The position numbers were made by a program, and so were the translations under genes. A stretch of 64,000 nucleotides of DNA from Haemophilus parainfluenzae (lineage in GTDB: Bacteria; Pseudomonadota; Gammaproteobacteria; Enterobacterales; Pasteurellaceae), in the NCBI RefSeq assembly GCF_014931275.1, contig NZ_CP063110.1, forward strand, positions 1,100,001 to 1,164,000. The letters are read 5' to 3'. Positions 43,434 to 55,517 of this stretch are shown one piece after another. The stretch's first letter is position 1. Every line of letters starts with the position of its first letter. The notes beneath the pieces were generated by a model. That model saw only the letters and a list, made by a program, of their open reading frames with translations, had not been told where the DNA came from and ran no database searches.

Positions 43434-44804
43434 ATGATTAAACTAACTACCCAACAGCTTGCTCAAATTTTAAACGCTAATCTTATTGGAGATGGGCAGG
43501 CCGTTGTTGAAAATATCAATACAGATACGCGTAAAGCGGTATCCAACTCACTTTTCTTTGCATTAAAAGGTGAGCATTTTGATGCACATCAATACTTGGA
43601 TAAAGCCGTTGAGCAAGGTGCGACAGCTTTAGTTGTGCAACAGGCCAACACTGAAATAGCAACGCCACAATTGGTTGTTGCAGATACGCGCTTAGCCCTT
43701 GGTCAATTAGCAAAATGGTTACGTGAAAAAATTAATCCTCGTACTGTGGCGATGACAGGCTCTTCAGGTAAAACTACAGTAAAAGAGATGACCGCATCCA
43801 TTCTGCAACAAACAGCAGGCAATCCTGAGGCCGTGTTATTCACAAATGGTAATTTTAACAACGATATTGGCGTACCATTAACGTTATTACGCTTAACCGA
43901 ACAACATAAATTTGCCGTTATTGAATTAGGTGCCAATCATCAAGGTGAAATTGATTACACCACGCATCTTGCTCAGCCTGAAGCCGCATTAGTGAATAAT
44001 GTAGCGGCTGCACATTTAGAAGGATTTGGTTCAATTGAAGGTGTAGCACGTGCGAAAGGGGAAATCTATCGTGGTTTAACCCCAGATGGTGTAGCCATTA
44101 TTAACAGTGAACATGATTATATTGAATTGTGGCAAAAAGAAATAGGTTCCCATGCTATTCAATATTTTAATGGTGGCGATTACAAAGCTGAAAATGTAAA
44201 ACATTCACCTAATGGCTCGATGTTTACGTTAGTTTCGCCAAAAGGTAGTATTGAAATTAATTTGCCTTATTTAGGTGAGCATAATGTAAAAAATGCGTTG
44301 GCAGCGACCGCACTTGCTATGAATGTGGGCGCGAGTCTTGCTGATGTAAAAGCAGGTCTTGAACATCGTTCTCAAGTAAAAGGACGCTTATTCCCGATTC
44401 AAGTGAACGAAAATCTACTTTTATTAGATGATACTTACAATGCGAATGTTGATTCTTTACAAGCTGCGATTGATGTTTTAAAAGGTTATGATGCTTTCCG
44501 TATTCTACTCGTGGGCGATATGAAAGAATTAGGCGAGGATAGTCTAAAATGTCATCGACAAGTGGGCGAGCACGCAAAACAAGCTAAATTAGATTTGGTG
44601 CTTTCTTACGGAACAGAAAGTGCGGTCATTTCTGAAGCTGTTTTGGGAAAACATTTTACAGATAAAGCTGAATTGACAGCTTATGCGTTAGATATTATTA
44701 AACAGAAATTACAAGAAAACCAAAAAGTCGTCGTATTAGCGAAAGGCTCGCGCTCAATGAAAATGGAAGAGACGATTTATTCATTAAAGGATAGTTTATG
44801 TTAG
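43434..44804 (+). CDS. murF: UDP-MurNAc-tripeptide:D-alanyl-D-alanine ligase
   Basis: Attaches D-Ala-D-Ala, made by Ddl further down this cluster, to complete UDP-MurNAc-pentapeptide. 456 residues with [41 protein letters not shown] and [12 protein letters not shown]. Its last codons overlap mraY by 7 bases. Confidence 0.97.
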   Translation: MIKLTTQQLAQILNANLIGDGQAVVENINTDTRKAVSNSLFFALKGEHFDAHQYLDKAVEQGATALVVQQANTEIATPQLVVADTRLALGQLAKWLREKINPRTVAMTGSSGKTTVKEMTASILQQTAGNPEAVLFTNGNFNNDIGVPLTLLRLTEQHKFAVIELGANHQGEIDYTTHLAQPEAALVNNVAAAHLEGFGSIEGVARAKGEIYRGLTPDGVAIINSEHDYIELWQKEIGSHAIQYFNGGDYKAENVKHSPNGSMFTLVSPKGSIEINLPYLGEHNVKNALAATALAMNVGASLADVKAGLEHRSQVKGRLFPIQVNENLLLLDDTYNANVDSLQAAIDVLKGYDAFRILLVGDMKELGEDSLKCHRQVGEHAKQAKLDLVLSYGTESAVISEAVLGKHFTDKAELTAYALDIIKQKLQENQKVVVLAKGSRSMKMEETIYSLKDSLC

Positions 44805-45880
44805 TTTGGCTTGCTGAATACTTAGTTCGCTATGAAACGGCATTCAATGCCATTTCCTATATTACCGTACGTGCGATTTTGGCATTATTGACCGCACTTT
44901 TCATTTCTTTATGGATTGGTCCGAAAGTGATCAAACGCCTTCAAATTTTAAAATTTGGCCAAGAAGTGCGTAATGATGGTCCTGAAAGTCACTTTGCGAA
45001 AAAAGGTACGCCAACCATGGGCGGTGTGATGATTTTATTCTCCATCGGTGTGAGTACGTTATTATGGGCTAACTTAATGAATCCTTATGTTTGGATTTGC
45101 TTATTTGTGTTGTTTGGCTACGGTGCAATTGGCTTTGTGGATGATTTCCGTAAAATCACGCGTAAAAATACAGATGGTTTAATTGCGCGTTGGAAATATT
45201 TCTGGATGTCAGTAGTCGCATTAGTAGCGATCATTTGGTTATATTGGTTAGGTCATGATACAGATGCAACCCGTTTAGTGATTCCATTCTTCAAAGATAT
45301 CATGCCGCAATTAGGCCTATTCTATATTGTGTTGTCTTACTTTGTGATTGTGGGCACAGGCAATGCGGTAAACTTAACCGACGGTTTAGATGGTCTTGCC
45401 ATCATGCCAACAGCGTTAGTCGCAGGTGCATTTGCTTTAATTGCATGGGCGACTGGTAACGTTAATTTTGCAGAATACTTACATATTCCTTATATCAAAT
45501 ATAGTTCAGAAGTCGTAGTGTTCTGTACTGCAATCGTAGGGGCTGGCTTAGGATTCTTATGGTTTAACACTTATCCGGCTCAAGTCTTTATGGGCGATGT
45601 AGGTTCTCTAGCACTTGGTGGCGCACTCGGTGTTGTTGCCATCCTTGTTCGTCAAGAATTCTTATTAGTGATTATGGGTGGTGTATTTGTTGTTGAAGCC
45701 TTGTCTGTGATTTTGCAAGTGGGTTCTTACAAATTAAGAAAACAACGTATTTTTAGAATGGCACCAATTCATCACCACTTTGAATTAAAAGGTTGGCCAG
45801 AACCAAGAGTGATTATTCGGTTTTGGATTATCTCCTTAATGTTGGTGTTGATGGGGCTTGTAACGCTCAAACTAAGATAA
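44798..45880 (+). CDS. mraY: Phospho-N-acetylmuramoyl-pentapeptide transferase
   Basis: Integral membrane enzyme that moves phospho-MurNAc-pentapeptide to undecaprenyl phosphate, forming lipid I. 360 residues, about ten helices; catalytic Asp motifs GFVDDFRKI and [21 protein letters not shown], and the final [14 protein letters not shown]. Overlaps murF by 7 bases. Confidence 0.97.
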   Translation: MLVWLAEYLVRYETAFNAISYITVRAILALLTALFISLWIGPKVIKRLQILKFGQEVRNDGPESHFAKKGTPTMGGVMILFSIGVSTLLWANLMNPYVWICLFVLFGYGAIGFVDDFRKITRKNTDGLIARWKYFWMSVVALVAIIWLYWLGHDTDATRLVIPFFKDIMPQLGLFYIVLSYFVIVGTGNAVNLTDGLDGLAIMPTALVAGAFALIAWATGNVNFAEYLHIPYIKYSSEVVVFCTAIVGAGLGFLWFNTYPAQVFMGDVGSLALGGALGVVAILVRQEFLLVIMGGVFVVEALSVILQVGSYKLRKQRIFRMAPIHHHFELKGWPEPRVIIRFWIISLMLVLMGLVTLKLR

Positions 45881-45887
45881 TTTTTGT

Positions 45888-45908
45888 AGGGTGCACTTGT
45901 TGCACCCT
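45888..45908. repeat. REP-like hairpin between mraY and murD
   Basis: AGGGTGCA-CTTGT-TGCACCCT, a perfect 8-bp stem in the 62-base gap between mraY and murD. Similar GTAGGGTGCA repeats are scattered in many proteobacterial genomes; only this copy is in the window. There is no T run, so it is not a terminator. Confidence 0.7.
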
Positions 45909-45942
45909 GCGTGATCCCAGAATACGAGAGAAGAAAAACAAC

Positions 45943-47256
45943 ATGACAAATCTATATCAAAATAAAACTATCACCATCATAGGCCTCGGAAAAACAGGCC
46001 TTTCTTGCGTTGAATATCTTCAATCTCAACAAGCGAATATTCATGTAATTGATACTCGCGAACATCCTGCTGGCGCGGATCAATTACCTAAAAATGTTCC
46101 TTTACACACAGGTAGTCTAAATCAACAATGGTTACTTGAAAGCGATATTATTGTCATTAGCCCAGGGCTCGCGGTAAAAACACCTGAAATTCAGACCGCA
46201 CTTTCGGCAGGCGTAGAAGTGATTGGAGATATTGAATTATTCTGCCGAGCAGCAACGAAGCCAATTGTCGGGATTACCGGCTCTAACGGTAAAAGCACCG
46301 TGACAACATTAGTTTATGAAATGGCGAAATCGGCCGGAATAAAAGTCGGAATGGGGGGGAACATTGGCATTCCTGCGTTGTCATTATTAAATGAAGATTG
46401 CGAACTTTATGTATTAGAACTTTCCAGTTTCCAACTTGAAACCACTTATAGTTTAAAAGCGGCTGCAGCGACTGTGCTTAATGTGACTGAAGATCACATG
46501 GATCGCTATGTGGATTTAGAGGATTATCGCCAAGCCAAATTACGCATTTACCACAATGCAGAAACAGCGGTAGTGAATTTAGAAGATAAACTCACGTTTG
46601 GCGAAGGTGAAAATCAAGCTAAGAAGGTTGTGTCTTTTGCTGAAAATCAAGCGGATTACTGGCTAAAAACCGAAAACGGTAAACAGTACTTAATGGCGAA
46701 AGAGGAAGTCATTTTACCTTGTGATGAAGCGACCTTAGTTGGCCGTCATAATTACATGAATATTTTAGCCGCTACAGCATTAGCGCAAGCAGTAGGTATA
46801 AATTTAGAGGCAATTCGTACCGCACTTCGTCAATTTAAAGGCTTAGAGCATCGTTTCCAATTAGCCCATCAAGCGAATGGTGTTCGTTGGATTAATGATT
46901 CTAAAGCCACCAATGTAGGTAGCACCGTTGCAGCATTGGCAGGGTTATATGTTGAGGGAACGTTACATCTTTTATTAGGTGGTGATGGTAAAGGGGCAGA
47001 TTTTTCTGAACTCGCTGATTTAATCAACCAACCTCATATTTCAACCTATTGCTTTGGTCGTGATGGCAAACAACTCGCAGCACTTTCAAGTCAAAGCCAT
47101 TTGTTTGAAACTATGGAACAAGCCATTTCATTTTTACGTCCACATTTAAAATCAGGCGATATGGTGTTATTATCTCCTGCTTGCGCAAGTTTGGATCAGT
47201 TTGCCTCTTTTGAAAAACGTGGCGAAGAGTTTACTCGTTTAGCAAAATTAGCTTAA
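45943..47256 (+). CDS. murD: UDP-N-acetylmuramoyl-L-alanine:D-glutamate ligase
   Basis: Adds D-glutamate to UDP-MurNAc-L-Ala. The open frame begins 150 bases earlier inside mraY, but the conserved N-terminus ([18 protein letters not shown]) and GAGAGAAG upstream of ATG 45943 set the start, giving 437 residues. [15 protein letters not shown] is the ATP loop; [10 protein letters not shown] and [12 protein letters not shown] are further Mur ligase marks. Confidence 0.96.
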   Translation: MTNLYQNKTITIIGLGKTGLSCVEYLQSQQANIHVIDTREHPAGADQLPKNVPLHTGSLNQQWLLESDIIVISPGLAVKTPEIQTALSAGVEVIGDIELFCRAATKPIVGITGSNGKSTVTTLVYEMAKSAGIKVGMGGNIGIPALSLLNEDCELYVLELSSFQLETTYSLKAAAATVLNVTEDHMDRYVDLEDYRQAKLRIYHNAETAVVNLEDKLTFGEGENQAKKVVSFAENQADYWLKTENGKQYLMAKEEVILPCDEATLVGRHNYMNILAATALAQAVGINLEAIRTALRQFKGLEHRFQLAHQANGVRWINDSKATNVGSTVAALAGLYVEGTLHLLLGGDGKGADFSELADLINQPHISTYCFGRDGKQLAALSSQSHLFETMEQAISFLRPHLKSGDMVLLSPACASLDQFASFEKRGEEFTRLAKLA

Positions 47257-47271
47257 AGAATTAAGGTAGTA

Positions 47272-48456
47272 ATGGAATTTATCAATAAAATAAAACAAAA
47301 TTATGAACAATGGGCGAGAGTGACACCGCAAGGATTACTTTACGATCGCGCATTGTTTTGGCTTTTTGTCGTGCTATTGCTGATTGGTTTAGTAGCGGTA
47401 ACTTCTGCTTCAATGCCTTACAGTGCACGCGTATTTAATGATACATTCTATTTTGCTAAACGTGATGCCGTTTATGTCTTACTTTCTTTAGCGACTTGTT
47501 ATTTAACTCTCCAAATTTCTTCTTCTCAATGGGAAAAGTGGCACGCTAAAATTTTCTTACTAGCCATTGTTTTATTAATACTGGTTCTCGGTATCGGTAC
47601 TTCTGTTAATGGTGCAAAACGTTGGATTTCTTTGGGGATTTTAAATTTCCAGCCTGCGGAATTTGCTAAGTTAGCTTTAACCTGTTTCCTCGCGAGCTAT
47701 TTTACGCGTCGTTATGATGAAGTTCGAGGTAAAAAATTCAGTGCGGTTAAGCCTTTCATTGTGATGGGGGTATTAGGCGTATTCTTACTCGCTCAACCTG
47801 ACTTAGGGAGTACAGTGGTACTATTTGTGATCACTTTCGGTATGCTTTTTATTGTTGGTGCAAATTTTTGGCAATTTATTTTGCTAATTGGTACAGGCAT
47901 ACTTCTCTTTATTTGGTTAGTCCTTTCTGCCTCTTATCGTTTAAAACGGTTTACCGGTTTCTTAGAGCCGTTTAAAGATCCTTACGGAACAGGATTTCAG
48001 TTAACGAATTCATTGATGGCGTTTGGTCGTGGTGAAATTAGTGGGGAAGGACTGGGTAACTCCATTCAAAAACTTGATTATCTTCCTGAAGCACATACTG
48101 ACTTTATCATGGCGATTATTGGTGAAGAATTCGGTTTTATTGGTATTTTTGTTGTTGTCATTCTTTTAGGTTTATTGATTTTCCGTGCGATGAAAATCGG
48201 ACGTGAATCACTCATGTTAGAACAGCGTTTCCGTGGTTTTTTTGCTTTGGGTATTAGTTTCTGGATTTTCTTCCAAGGGTTTGTCAATCTCGGTATGGCA
48301 TTAGGGATGTTACCGACAAAAGGTTTAACTTTCCCGTTAGTGAGTTACGGTGGTTCAAGTATCATTATTATGTCGGCAACCGTAGGGATTTTATTGCGTA
48401 TTGACCATGAAAATAGATTACAACGTGGTGGTCAAGCTCGTTTGAGAGATGATTAG
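47272..48456 (+). CDS. ftsW: Septal peptidoglycan glycosyltransferase FtsW
   Basis: SEDS-family polytopic membrane protein that polymerises lipid II at the septum together with FtsI. 394 residues with about ten helices; [23 protein letters not shown] and [21 protein letters not shown], then [13 protein letters not shown], are family signatures. Lies 15 bases after murD and 8 before murG. Confidence 0.96.
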   Translation: MEFINKIKQNYEQWARVTPQGLLYDRALFWLFVVLLLIGLVAVTSASMPYSARVFNDTFYFAKRDAVYVLLSLATCYLTLQISSSQWEKWHAKIFLLAIVLLILVLGIGTSVNGAKRWISLGILNFQPAEFAKLALTCFLASYFTRRYDEVRGKKFSAVKPFIVMGVLGVFLLAQPDLGSTVVLFVITFGMLFIVGANFWQFILLIGTGILLFIWLVLSASYRLKRFTGFLEPFKDPYGTGFQLTNSLMAFGRGEISGEGLGNSIQKLDYLPEAHTDFIMAIIGEEFGFIGIFVVVILLGLLIFRAMKIGRESLMLEQRFRGFFALGISFWIFFQGFVNLGMALGMLPTKGLTFPLVSYGGSSIIIMSATVGILLRIDHENRLQRGGQARLRDD

Positions 48457-48464
48457 GGATATTT

Positions 48465-49517
48465 ATGAGTAAAAAATTATTAGTTATGGCAGGTGGTACT
48501 GGTGGACATGTTTTCCCCGCCATCGCTGTTGCTCAAACCTTACAAAAAGAAGGTTGGGAAATTTGCTGGTTAGGCACCAAAGATCGCATGGAAGCACAGC
48601 TTGTACCAAAACATGGCATTCCTATTCGTTTTATTCAAATTTCAGGGTTGCGTGGTAAAGGCATTAAAGCATTACTAGGCGCACCTTTTGCTATTTTAAG
48701 AGCGGTATTGCAAGCTCGTAAAATTATTCAAGAATATCAACCTAATGCGGTATTAGGCATGGGTGGTTATGTGTCAGGCCCTGGAGGTATCGCTGCAAAA
48801 CTTTGTGGCGTGCCAGTTATTTTACATGAACAAAATGCCGTAGCAGGCTTAACCAATGAATGGTTGGCTAAAATTGCAACACGTGTATTACAAGCTTTTC
48901 CAACGGCATTTAAAGATGCCGAAGTTGTAGGAAACCCAGTTCGCCAAGATTTATTTGAAATGCCATCACCACAAGCGCGTTTTTCAGAAAGAAGTGGAAA
49001 ATTGAGAGTACTTGTCGTGGGGGGAAGCCAAGGAGCTCGCGTACTCAATCAGACTATCCCACAAGTTGTTGCTCGTTTGGCAGATAAATTAGAGGTTCGT
49101 CATCAAGTGGGGAAAGGTTCTGTTGAAAGTGTGACCGCACTTTATGGTGAACATGCAGATTCGGTCAAAATTACAGAATTTATTGATGATATGGCGGAAG
49201 CTTACGCTTGGGCAGATGTGGTGATTTGTCGCTCTGGTGCACTAACAGTATGCGAATTAGCTGCTGTGGGGACGCCTGCGATTTTTATACCATTCCAGCA
49301 TAAAGATCAACAACAATATTTAAATGCGAAATATCTTGCCGATGCAGGCGCAGCAAAAATTATTCAGCAAAATGAATTAAATGCAGATGTGTTAGTCGAT
49401 TTCTTAGAAAAAACAGATCGTGAAACATTACTAGCGATGGCGATTAAGGCAAAAGAAATGTCATCACCATTAGCGGCTAAACGTGTAGCTGATGTCATCG
49501 TAGAGAACGCGAAATAA
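48465..49517 (+). CDS. murG: UDP-GlcNAc:lipid I N-acetylglucosaminyltransferase
   Basis: GT-B glycosyltransferase on the cytoplasmic face that turns lipid I into lipid II. 350 residues, normal. [17 protein letters not shown] at the N-terminus, [48 protein letters not shown] and [13 protein letters not shown] are diagnostic. Confidence 0.97.
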   Translation: MSKKLLVMAGGTGGHVFPAIAVAQTLQKEGWEICWLGTKDRMEAQLVPKHGIPIRFIQISGLRGKGIKALLGAPFAILRAVLQARKIIQEYQPNAVLGMGGYVSGPGGIAAKLCGVPVILHEQNAVAGLTNEWLAKIATRVLQAFPTAFKDAEVVGNPVRQDLFEMPSPQARFSERSGKLRVLVVGGSQGARVLNQTIPQVVARLADKLEVRHQVGKGSVESVTALYGEHADSVKITEFIDDMAEAYAWADVVICRSGALTVCELAAVGTPAIFIPFQHKDQQQYLNAKYLADAGAAKIIQQNELNADVLVDFLEKTDRETLLAMAIKAKEMSSPLAAKRVADVIVENAK

Positions 49518-49589
49518 GAACAGAGAAGTTGAGGGATAGTAAATAAACCCTTAACCTAAAAGTGCGGTTAAAAATAAAGGTGAAATAAT

Positions 49590-51017
49590 ATGAAACATAT
49601 TTCGGACGAGATTAGAAAGATTATCCCTGAGATGCGTCGGGTTCAACAAATTCATTTCATTGGTATCGGTGGTGCTGGTATGAGTGGGATTGCCGAAATT
49701 TTATTGAATGAAGGTTATGATATCTCTGGTTCTGATATTGCAGATGGTGTCGTGACTCAGCGTCTTGCTCAAGCTGGCGCAAAAATTTTCATTGGTCACC
49801 AAGCTGAAAATGTGAAAGGGGCAAGTGTGGTTGTGGTATCAAGTGCGATCCATGAAGACAACCCAGAATTAATCGCTGCTAAACAAAATCGTATTCCCGT
49901 GATTCAGCGAGCACAAATGTTAGCTGAAATTATGCGTTTCCGCCATGGTATTGCTGTTGCGGGTACCCATGGTAAAACCACCACCACTGCCATGATTTCG
50001 ATGGTGTATACTCAAGCGAAACTGGATCCAACTTTCGTTAATGGTGGTTTAGTTAAATCAGCCGGTAAAAATGCGCATTTAGGTGCAAGCCGTTATTTAA
50101 TCGCAGAAGCAGATGAAAGTGATGCATCTTTCCTACACTTGCAACCTATGGTTTCTGTGGTAACCAATATTGAACCGGATCATATGGATACGTACGGTGG
50201 TGATTTTGAGAAGATGAAAGCCACTTACGTGAAGTTCTTACATAACTTACCGTTCTACGGTTTAGCGGTGATGTGCGCAGATGATGCGGTATTAATGGAA
50301 CTTGTTCCTCAAGTTGGACGTCAAGTATTAACCTATGGTTTCAGTGAACATGCTGACTACCGTATTGAGGATTATGAACAAACGGGTTTCCAAGGCCATT
50401 ACACCGTAGTTTGCCCAAGTGGTGAACGCATCAATGTATTATTGAATGTGCCAGGTAAACACAATGCGTTAAATGCGACGGCAGCACTTGCTGTAGCAAA
50501 AGAAGAAGGTATTGGCAATGAAGCAATTTTAGAAGCGCTTGCTGATTTCCAAGGTGCGGGCAGACGTTTTGACCAATTAGGTGAGTTTATCCGTCCAAAT
50601 GGTAAAGTACGCTTAGTGGATGATTATGGTCATCACCCAACAGAAGTTGATGTAACAATTAAAGCGGCACGCGAAGGTTGGGGGGATAAACGTATTGTCA
50701 TGATTTTCCAACCTCACCGTTATTCACGCACTCGCGATTTATTTGATGAATTCGTGCAAGTATTATCCCAAGTGGATGCATTGATTATGTTAGACGTGTA
50801 TGCCGCAGGCGAAGCACCAATTGTCGGTGCAGATAGTAAAGCACTTTGTCGTTCTATTCGTAATCTAGGAAAAGTCGATCCTATTTTAGTTTCTGATACG
50901 GAACAACTTGGCGATGTATTAGATCAAATTATTCAAGATGGTGATTTAATTCTTGCCCAAGGTGCGGGAAGTGTAAGCAAAATTTCTCGTGGTTTAGCTG
51001 AGAGTTGGAAAGCATAA
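49590..51017 (+). CDS. murC: UDP-N-acetylmuramate:L-alanine ligase
   Basis: First Mur ligase, adding L-Ala to UDP-MurNAc made through MurA/MurB. 475 residues; [18 protein letters not shown] (nucleotide fold), [13 protein letters not shown] (ATP loop), [12 protein letters not shown] and [10 protein letters not shown]. The 72-base gap before it holds an uptake signal but no terminator stem that I can see. Confidence 0.97.
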   Translation: MKHISDEIRKIIPEMRRVQQIHFIGIGGAGMSGIAEILLNEGYDISGSDIADGVVTQRLAQAGAKIFIGHQAENVKGASVVVVSSAIHEDNPELIAAKQNRIPVIQRAQMLAEIMRFRHGIAVAGTHGKTTTTAMISMVYTQAKLDPTFVNGGLVKSAGKNAHLGASRYLIAEADESDASFLHLQPMVSVVTNIEPDHMDTYGGDFEKMKATYVKFLHNLPFYGLAVMCADDAVLMELVPQVGRQVLTYGFSEHADYRIEDYEQTGFQGHYTVVCPSGERINVLLNVPGKHNALNATAALAVAKEEGIGNEAILEALADFQGAGRRFDQLGEFIRPNGKVRLVDDYGHHPTEVDVTIKAAREGWGDKRIVMIFQPHRYSRTRDLFDEFVQVLSQVDALIMLDVYAAGEAPIVGADSKALCRSIRNLGKVDPILVSDTEQLGDVLDQIIQDGDLILAQGAGSVSKISRGLAESWKA

Positions 51018-51075
51018 ATACACCGAAAAATAACCGCACTTTTGATGAAGAATAAAAAGAAAACAGGATAAAACA

Positions 51076-51996
51076 ATGAATTTAAAACAAGAAAAAATTG
51101 CTGTATTGTTAGGCGGCACATCTGCTGAACGTGAAGTTTCCCTTAATTCTGGCGCAGCCGTGTTAAACGCATTAGTGAGCCAAGGTTATAATGCACATGG
51201 TATCGATCCTAAAGAATATAATGTCGCGAATTTAAAGGCTGATGGTTTTGATCGTGTCTTTAACATTTTACATGGTCGCGGAGGTGAAGATGGCACCATG
51301 CAAGGTTTATTAGAACAAATCGGTTTGCCTTACACTGGTTGTGGCGTGATGGCTTCAGCGTTAACCATGGATAAAATGCGTACTAAAATGTTATGGAAAT
51401 CCTTTGGTTTACCTGTTGCTGATATGGAGATCGTGACCAAAGAAAACGCTCACGAACTAAACCCACAAGCTGTGGTCGAAAAGTTAGGTTTACCTTTGAT
51501 GGTTAAGCCATCTCTTGAAGGTTCAAGTGTGGGTTTAACGAAAGTAAAAGCAGTCGAAGAATTAAAAAGTGCGGTCGATTATGCACTTAAATTTGATAAC
51601 ACCATTTTGATTGAAGAATGGTTGGCTGGTGATGAATTAACTGTGCCTGTTTTAGGTGGTGAAGTATTGCCAGCTGTTCGCATTGTGCCAGAAGGTGAGT
51701 TTTATGATTATGATGCGAAATATATTTCAGATAATACTCAATATTTTTGTCCTGCCGGCCTTTCAGCTGAAGGTGAAGAAGAATTAGCGAAATTAGTTAA
51801 ACGAGCTTATGACGTCGTGGGTTGTCGTGGCTGGAGCCGCATTGATGTGATGACTGATGCACAAGGTAATTTCCGTTTAGTCGAAGTAAATACGAACCCA
51901 GGCATGACAAGTCACAGTTTATTCCCTAAATCTGCGTCAACAGTCGGAATTTCATTTGAACAACTCGTTGTGAAAATTTTGGAGTTGAGTGCGTAA
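51076..51996 (+). CDS. ddl: D-alanine:D-alanine ligase
   Basis: ATP-grasp enzyme making D-Ala-D-Ala for MurF. 306 residues; [46 protein letters not shown] and [15 protein letters not shown] are intact. This is the DdlB-type copy found in dcw clusters. Overlaps ftsQ by one base (TAATG). Confidence 0.96.
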   Translation: MNLKQEKIAVLLGGTSAEREVSLNSGAAVLNALVSQGYNAHGIDPKEYNVANLKADGFDRVFNILHGRGGEDGTMQGLLEQIGLPYTGCGVMASALTMDKMRTKMLWKSFGLPVADMEIVTKENAHELNPQAVVEKLGLPLMVKPSLEGSSVGLTKVKAVEELKSAVDYALKFDNTILIEEWLAGDELTVPVLGGEVLPAVRIVPEGEFYDYDAKYISDNTQYFCPAGLSAEGEEELAKLVKRAYDVVGCRGWSRIDVMTDAQGNFRLVEVNTNPGMTSHSLFPKSASTVGISFEQLVVKILELSA

Positions 51997-52781
51997 TGAA
52001 TGTAATTAAGCGCAAAAATACACCGCCAACGCAATTTGGTCGCACATCTAACGGAGAAGGTAAATTCCGTTTTATGTTGCAGATTAAACTTGCTTTGGTG
52101 TTACTTTGTGCGGGGCTAGGGTATTTCGTTTATTCAAACTGGCAGAGTTGGCTTGAAAGCTTAGACGGTGATAGAAAAATTACTGCCTATGCCTTAGTAG
52201 GTCAAAATGAATTTACCACTTATCCGGATGTGCAGGATGTGTTGCTCAAAATGGGCTCTCTCAAGGGCTTCTGGGGACAAGACGTTAAGCAAATTCAAGA
52301 GCAACTTGAAACGATTCCGTGGGTAAAAGGTGCGGTGGTTCGTAAAATTTGGCCAAATCGTTTAAGTATTTGGCTGTCAGAATATCAGCCAGTTGCAATT
52401 TGGAATAAAACAGAGTTCGTCACAAAAGAGGGAACTGTTTTCCAATTACCGATGGATAAGTTAAAAGAAAAAGCTTTACCTTATTTAGGTGGCCCAGATT
52501 ATCAAAGCTTGAAAGTATTAGAAGCTTGGAATCAAATTTTCGCTGATTTTAAAGCCAAAAATTTAGTTGTTAAAGGTGTTCGAATTGATGATCGCGGTGC
52601 ATGGCAAGTTACGCTAGATAATGATATAGTATTGAAACTTGGGCGCGGAGATTGGAAACCAAAATTAGATCGATTTGTAACGATTTACCCACAAATTGAA
52701 GTGCCTGAAGGTAAACGAATTGATTATGTAGATTTGCGCTATGCATCTGCATCAGCAGCGGTTGGATTGACAGAGAAATAA
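51996..52781 (+). CDS. ftsQ: Cell division protein FtsQ
   Basis: Bitopic divisome protein, 261 residues: cytoplasmic tail, one membrane helix (IKLALVLLCAGLGYFVYSNW, about residues 30-50), a POTRA domain (WGQDVKQIQEQLETIPWVKGAVVRKIWPNRLSIWLSEYQPVAIWN) and a beta domain. Recruits FtsL/FtsB. One-base overlap with ddl. Confidence 0.95.
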   Translation: MNVIKRKNTPPTQFGRTSNGEGKFRFMLQIKLALVLLCAGLGYFVYSNWQSWLESLDGDRKITAYALVGQNEFTTYPDVQDVLLKMGSLKGFWGQDVKQIQEQLETIPWVKGAVVRKIWPNRLSIWLSEYQPVAIWNKTEFVTKEGTVFQLPMDKLKEKALPYLGGPDYQSLKVLEAWNQIFADFKAKNLVVKGVRIDDRGAWQVTLDNDIVLKLGRGDWKPKLDRFVTIYPQIEVPEGKRIDYVDLRYASASAAVGLTEK

Positions 52782-52807
52782 AATAATTCATTAGGTGTAA
52801 TAAGAAA

Positions 52808-54082
52808 ATGGGAAAAGAGTTGGAACCGAAAGTCATTGTAGGTCTTGAAGTTGGTACATCAAAAGTTGTTGCTGTTGTTGGGGAAGTGCTTCCTGATGGC
52901 GTCGTAAACGTACTTGGCGTGGGTAGCTGTCCATCGAAAGGGATTGATCGTGGCAGTATTACTGATTTAGATGCCGTTGTTAACTCTATCCAACGTGCTA
53001 TTGAAGCGGCTGAATCAATGGCTGATTGCCAAATTATGAGTGTGACTCTTGCAATTACGGGTGAACATATTCAAAGCCTGAATGAGAGCGGTTTTGTTGC
53101 TATTTCTGAAAATGAAGTGACTCAAGAAGAGATTGATGATGCTTTACATACAGCAAGTTCAGTAAAATTACCTGAAGGCCTTTCTTTATTACACATTATT
53201 CCTCAAGAATACGCGGTAGATAAACAAGTTAATATTAAAAATCCATTAGGTCTACACGGTGTTCGTTTGAAAGCAAATGTACACTTAATCGCTTGTCACC
53301 AAGACTGGCAAAATAACTTGAAAAAAGCGGTTGAGCGTTGTGGATTACAAGTTGATAAAGTGGTGTTCTCCGGCTTTGCTGCAACGCATTCTGTTTTAAC
53401 TGAAGATGAAAAAGATTTAGGCGTGTGCTTAATCGATTTCGGCGCGGGTACTATGAATGTGATGGTTTATACCAATGGTTCATTACGCTTTAGCAAGGTT
53501 ATTCCTTATGCAGGCAATATTGTCACGAATGATATTGCTCATGCATGTACCGTTTCTCGTGCAGAAGCCGAACGTATTAAAGTGAACTATGCAAGTGCAT
53601 TGTATCCAGCTCGCCTACATGGTGATAAAAAAATTGAAGTAGCAAGTATTGGTGGGCGAGCGCCACGTGCTTTAACAAAAAGTGATTTATCTTTAATCAC
53701 TTCAGCAAGATATATTGAACTATTAGGCGTTGTTAAGGACGAATTAGATAAGCTTAAAGCAGATTTAGAAAGCAAACATATTAAATTTGAATTAATTGCT
53801 GGTGTCGTTATTACCGGTGGTGGTGCACAAATTGAAGACCTAAAAGATTGTGCTTCGAATGTATTTGGTTGCCAAGTGCGCATTGGTAGTCCATTGAATA
53901 TTACAGGCTTAACGGATTATGTAAATCGCCCGCAATATTCAACAGTAGTCGGGTTACTACAATATCATCATCAAAATAGTGATAATGATCCTGTTGATCC
54001 TGGTTACGGCGAAGAGGCGCTTTGCAAAAAAATCTGGAAAGGTGTAAAAAGTTTTTTCAATAAAGTGAAGTCAGAATTTTGA
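52808..54082 (+). CDS. ftsA: Cell division protein FtsA
   Basis: Actin-like protein that tethers FtsZ to the membrane. 424 residues; [23 protein letters not shown] (phosphate 1), [18 protein letters not shown] (phosphate 2) and [14 protein letters not shown] (adenosine motif), ending in a basic amphipathic helix [18 protein letters not shown] that binds the membrane. Confidence 0.97.
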   Translation: MGKELEPKVIVGLEVGTSKVVAVVGEVLPDGVVNVLGVGSCPSKGIDRGSITDLDAVVNSIQRAIEAAESMADCQIMSVTLAITGEHIQSLNESGFVAISENEVTQEEIDDALHTASSVKLPEGLSLLHIIPQEYAVDKQVNIKNPLGLHGVRLKANVHLIACHQDWQNNLKKAVERCGLQVDKVVFSGFAATHSVLTEDEKDLGVCLIDFGAGTMNVMVYTNGSLRFSKVIPYAGNIVTNDIAHACTVSRAEAERIKVNYASALYPARLHGDKKIEVASIGGRAPRALTKSDLSLITSARYIELLGVVKDELDKLKADLESKHIKFELIAGVVITGGGAQIEDLKDCASNVFGCQVRIGSPLNITGLTDYVNRPQYSTVVGLLQYHHQNSDNDPVDPGYGEEALCKKIWKGVKSFFNKVKSEF

Positions 54083-54168
54083 TAATTTTAGCGTTTTAAT
54101 TTACAATAGAAAATATTTAACTTTTATTAATATGCTAACAGAGTATTAGCAGTAACGGAGAACAGCAA

Positions 54169-55476
54169 ATGTTATACCCAGAGTATGGTGATTTTGAAGA
54201 GCAAACAGGTGCACTGATTAAGGTTGTCGGTGTTGGTGGAGGCGGCGGTAACGCAGTTAACCACATGGTTGCTAACATGGTTCAACAAGAATTCAATGGT
54301 AATTTCTTGGGCGAAAGTGCAATTGATAGCGATGAACACGGTAAGATCGTATTCTATGCGGTGAATACCGATGCGCAAGCATTACGCAAAAGCCAAGTTC
54401 AACAAACTGTACAAATTGGTGGGGCAACAACGAAAGGTCTTGGTGCGGGTGCAAATCCAAATGTAGGTCGTAAAGCGGCTGAAGATGACCAAGAAGAAAT
54501 CCGTAAAATGCTTGAAGGTGCAGACATGGTCTTTATCGCTGCTGGTATGGGTGGTGGTACAGGTACTGGTGCGGCACCAATCGTTGCTAAAGTAGCGAAA
54601 GAATTAGGCATTTTAACTGTTGCTGTTGTTACTAAGCCATTTAGCTTTGAAGGCAAAAAACGTATGCAATTTGCTGAATTAGGGATTAAAGATCTTTCAC
54701 AATATGTGGATTCAATGATCATCATTCCTAACCAACAAATTCAAAAAGTTCTCCCGAAAAATGCAACATTAATTGATGCTTTTGCTGCTGCGAATGACGT
54801 ATTACGTAACTCTGTTATGGGCATCTCCGATATGATTACCTCTCCAGGTTTAATCAACGTGGACTTTGCTGACGTAAGAACCGTTATGTCGGAAATGGGC
54901 CAAGCGATGATTGGTTTTGGTTCTGCTCAAAGTGAGCCTGGTGCGGGTCGTGCAGAAGAAGCAGCACGTCTTGCAATTAAAAATGATTTATTAGAGAAAG
55001 TCGATCTGTCTAATGCTAAGGGTATCCTTGTTAATATTACCTCAGGCATGGATCTCGGCTTTGATGAATTTAACGTGGTGGGTGACACAGTAGGTAGCTT
55101 TGCATCAGAGGACGCAACTATCGTAGTAGGTACCAGTTTAGTTCCTGAAATGAGCAATGAAATTCGTGTAACGATCGTTGCGACAGGTTTAGGTGATGTA
55201 GTTTCAGCAGAGCCTGTAGTGATTGCTCGTCCCCAAGCGACAGTGCAACAAGCTCAAGTTCAACAACCTGTAGCGCAAGAAACGATTCAACCACAACCGC
55301 CAGTTGGTTTACATGGTTTAGATGCATTAAGACATAATCCACAACCAGAACCAGCACAGGAACAAAATTCGCAATACGGTAACTTAAATAAACCGCTTGA
55401 TCCAAGTCGTTTAGAACAGTTAAGAAACAATCCTAATTTCTTCAATCCGGCATCATTTGGTCGTGATGAGAAATAA
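54169..55476 (+). CDS. ftsZ: Cell division protein FtsZ
   Basis: Tubulin-like GTPase that forms the Z ring. 435 residues. The GTP loop is [11 protein letters not shown], with [12 protein letters not shown] and [10 protein letters not shown] as the T7 region. Compared with E. coli there is an insert of about 18 residues (from [12 protein letters not shown]) between GGNAVNHMV and [13 protein letters not shown], which H. influenzae shares in my memory. The Gln/Pro-rich linker (about 350-400) ends in [13 protein letters not shown] rather than the enterobacterial DIPAFLR-type tail, so contacts with FtsA/ZipA may differ. 86 bases separate it from ftsA. Confidence 0.97.
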   Translation: MLYPEYGDFEEQTGALIKVVGVGGGGGNAVNHMVANMVQQEFNGNFLGESAIDSDEHGKIVFYAVNTDAQALRKSQVQQTVQIGGATTKGLGAGANPNVGRKAAEDDQEEIRKMLEGADMVFIAAGMGGGTGTGAAPIVAKVAKELGILTVAVVTKPFSFEGKKRMQFAELGIKDLSQYVDSMIIIPNQQIQKVLPKNATLIDAFAAANDVLRNSVMGISDMITSPGLINVDFADVRTVMSEMGQAMIGFGSAQSEPGAGRAEEAARLAIKNDLLEKVDLSNAKGILVNITSGMDLGFDEFNVVGDTVGSFASEDATIVVGTSLVPEMSNEIRVTIVATGLGDVVSAEPVVIARPQATVQQAQVQQPVAQETIQPQPPVGLHGLDALRHNPQPEPAQEQNSQYGNLNKPLDPSRLEQLRNNPNFFNPASFGRDEK

Positions 55477-55517
55477 GAGTAAAAGTAATCTTGTTGTAAA
55501 GCAATAAGGTAAAAGAG

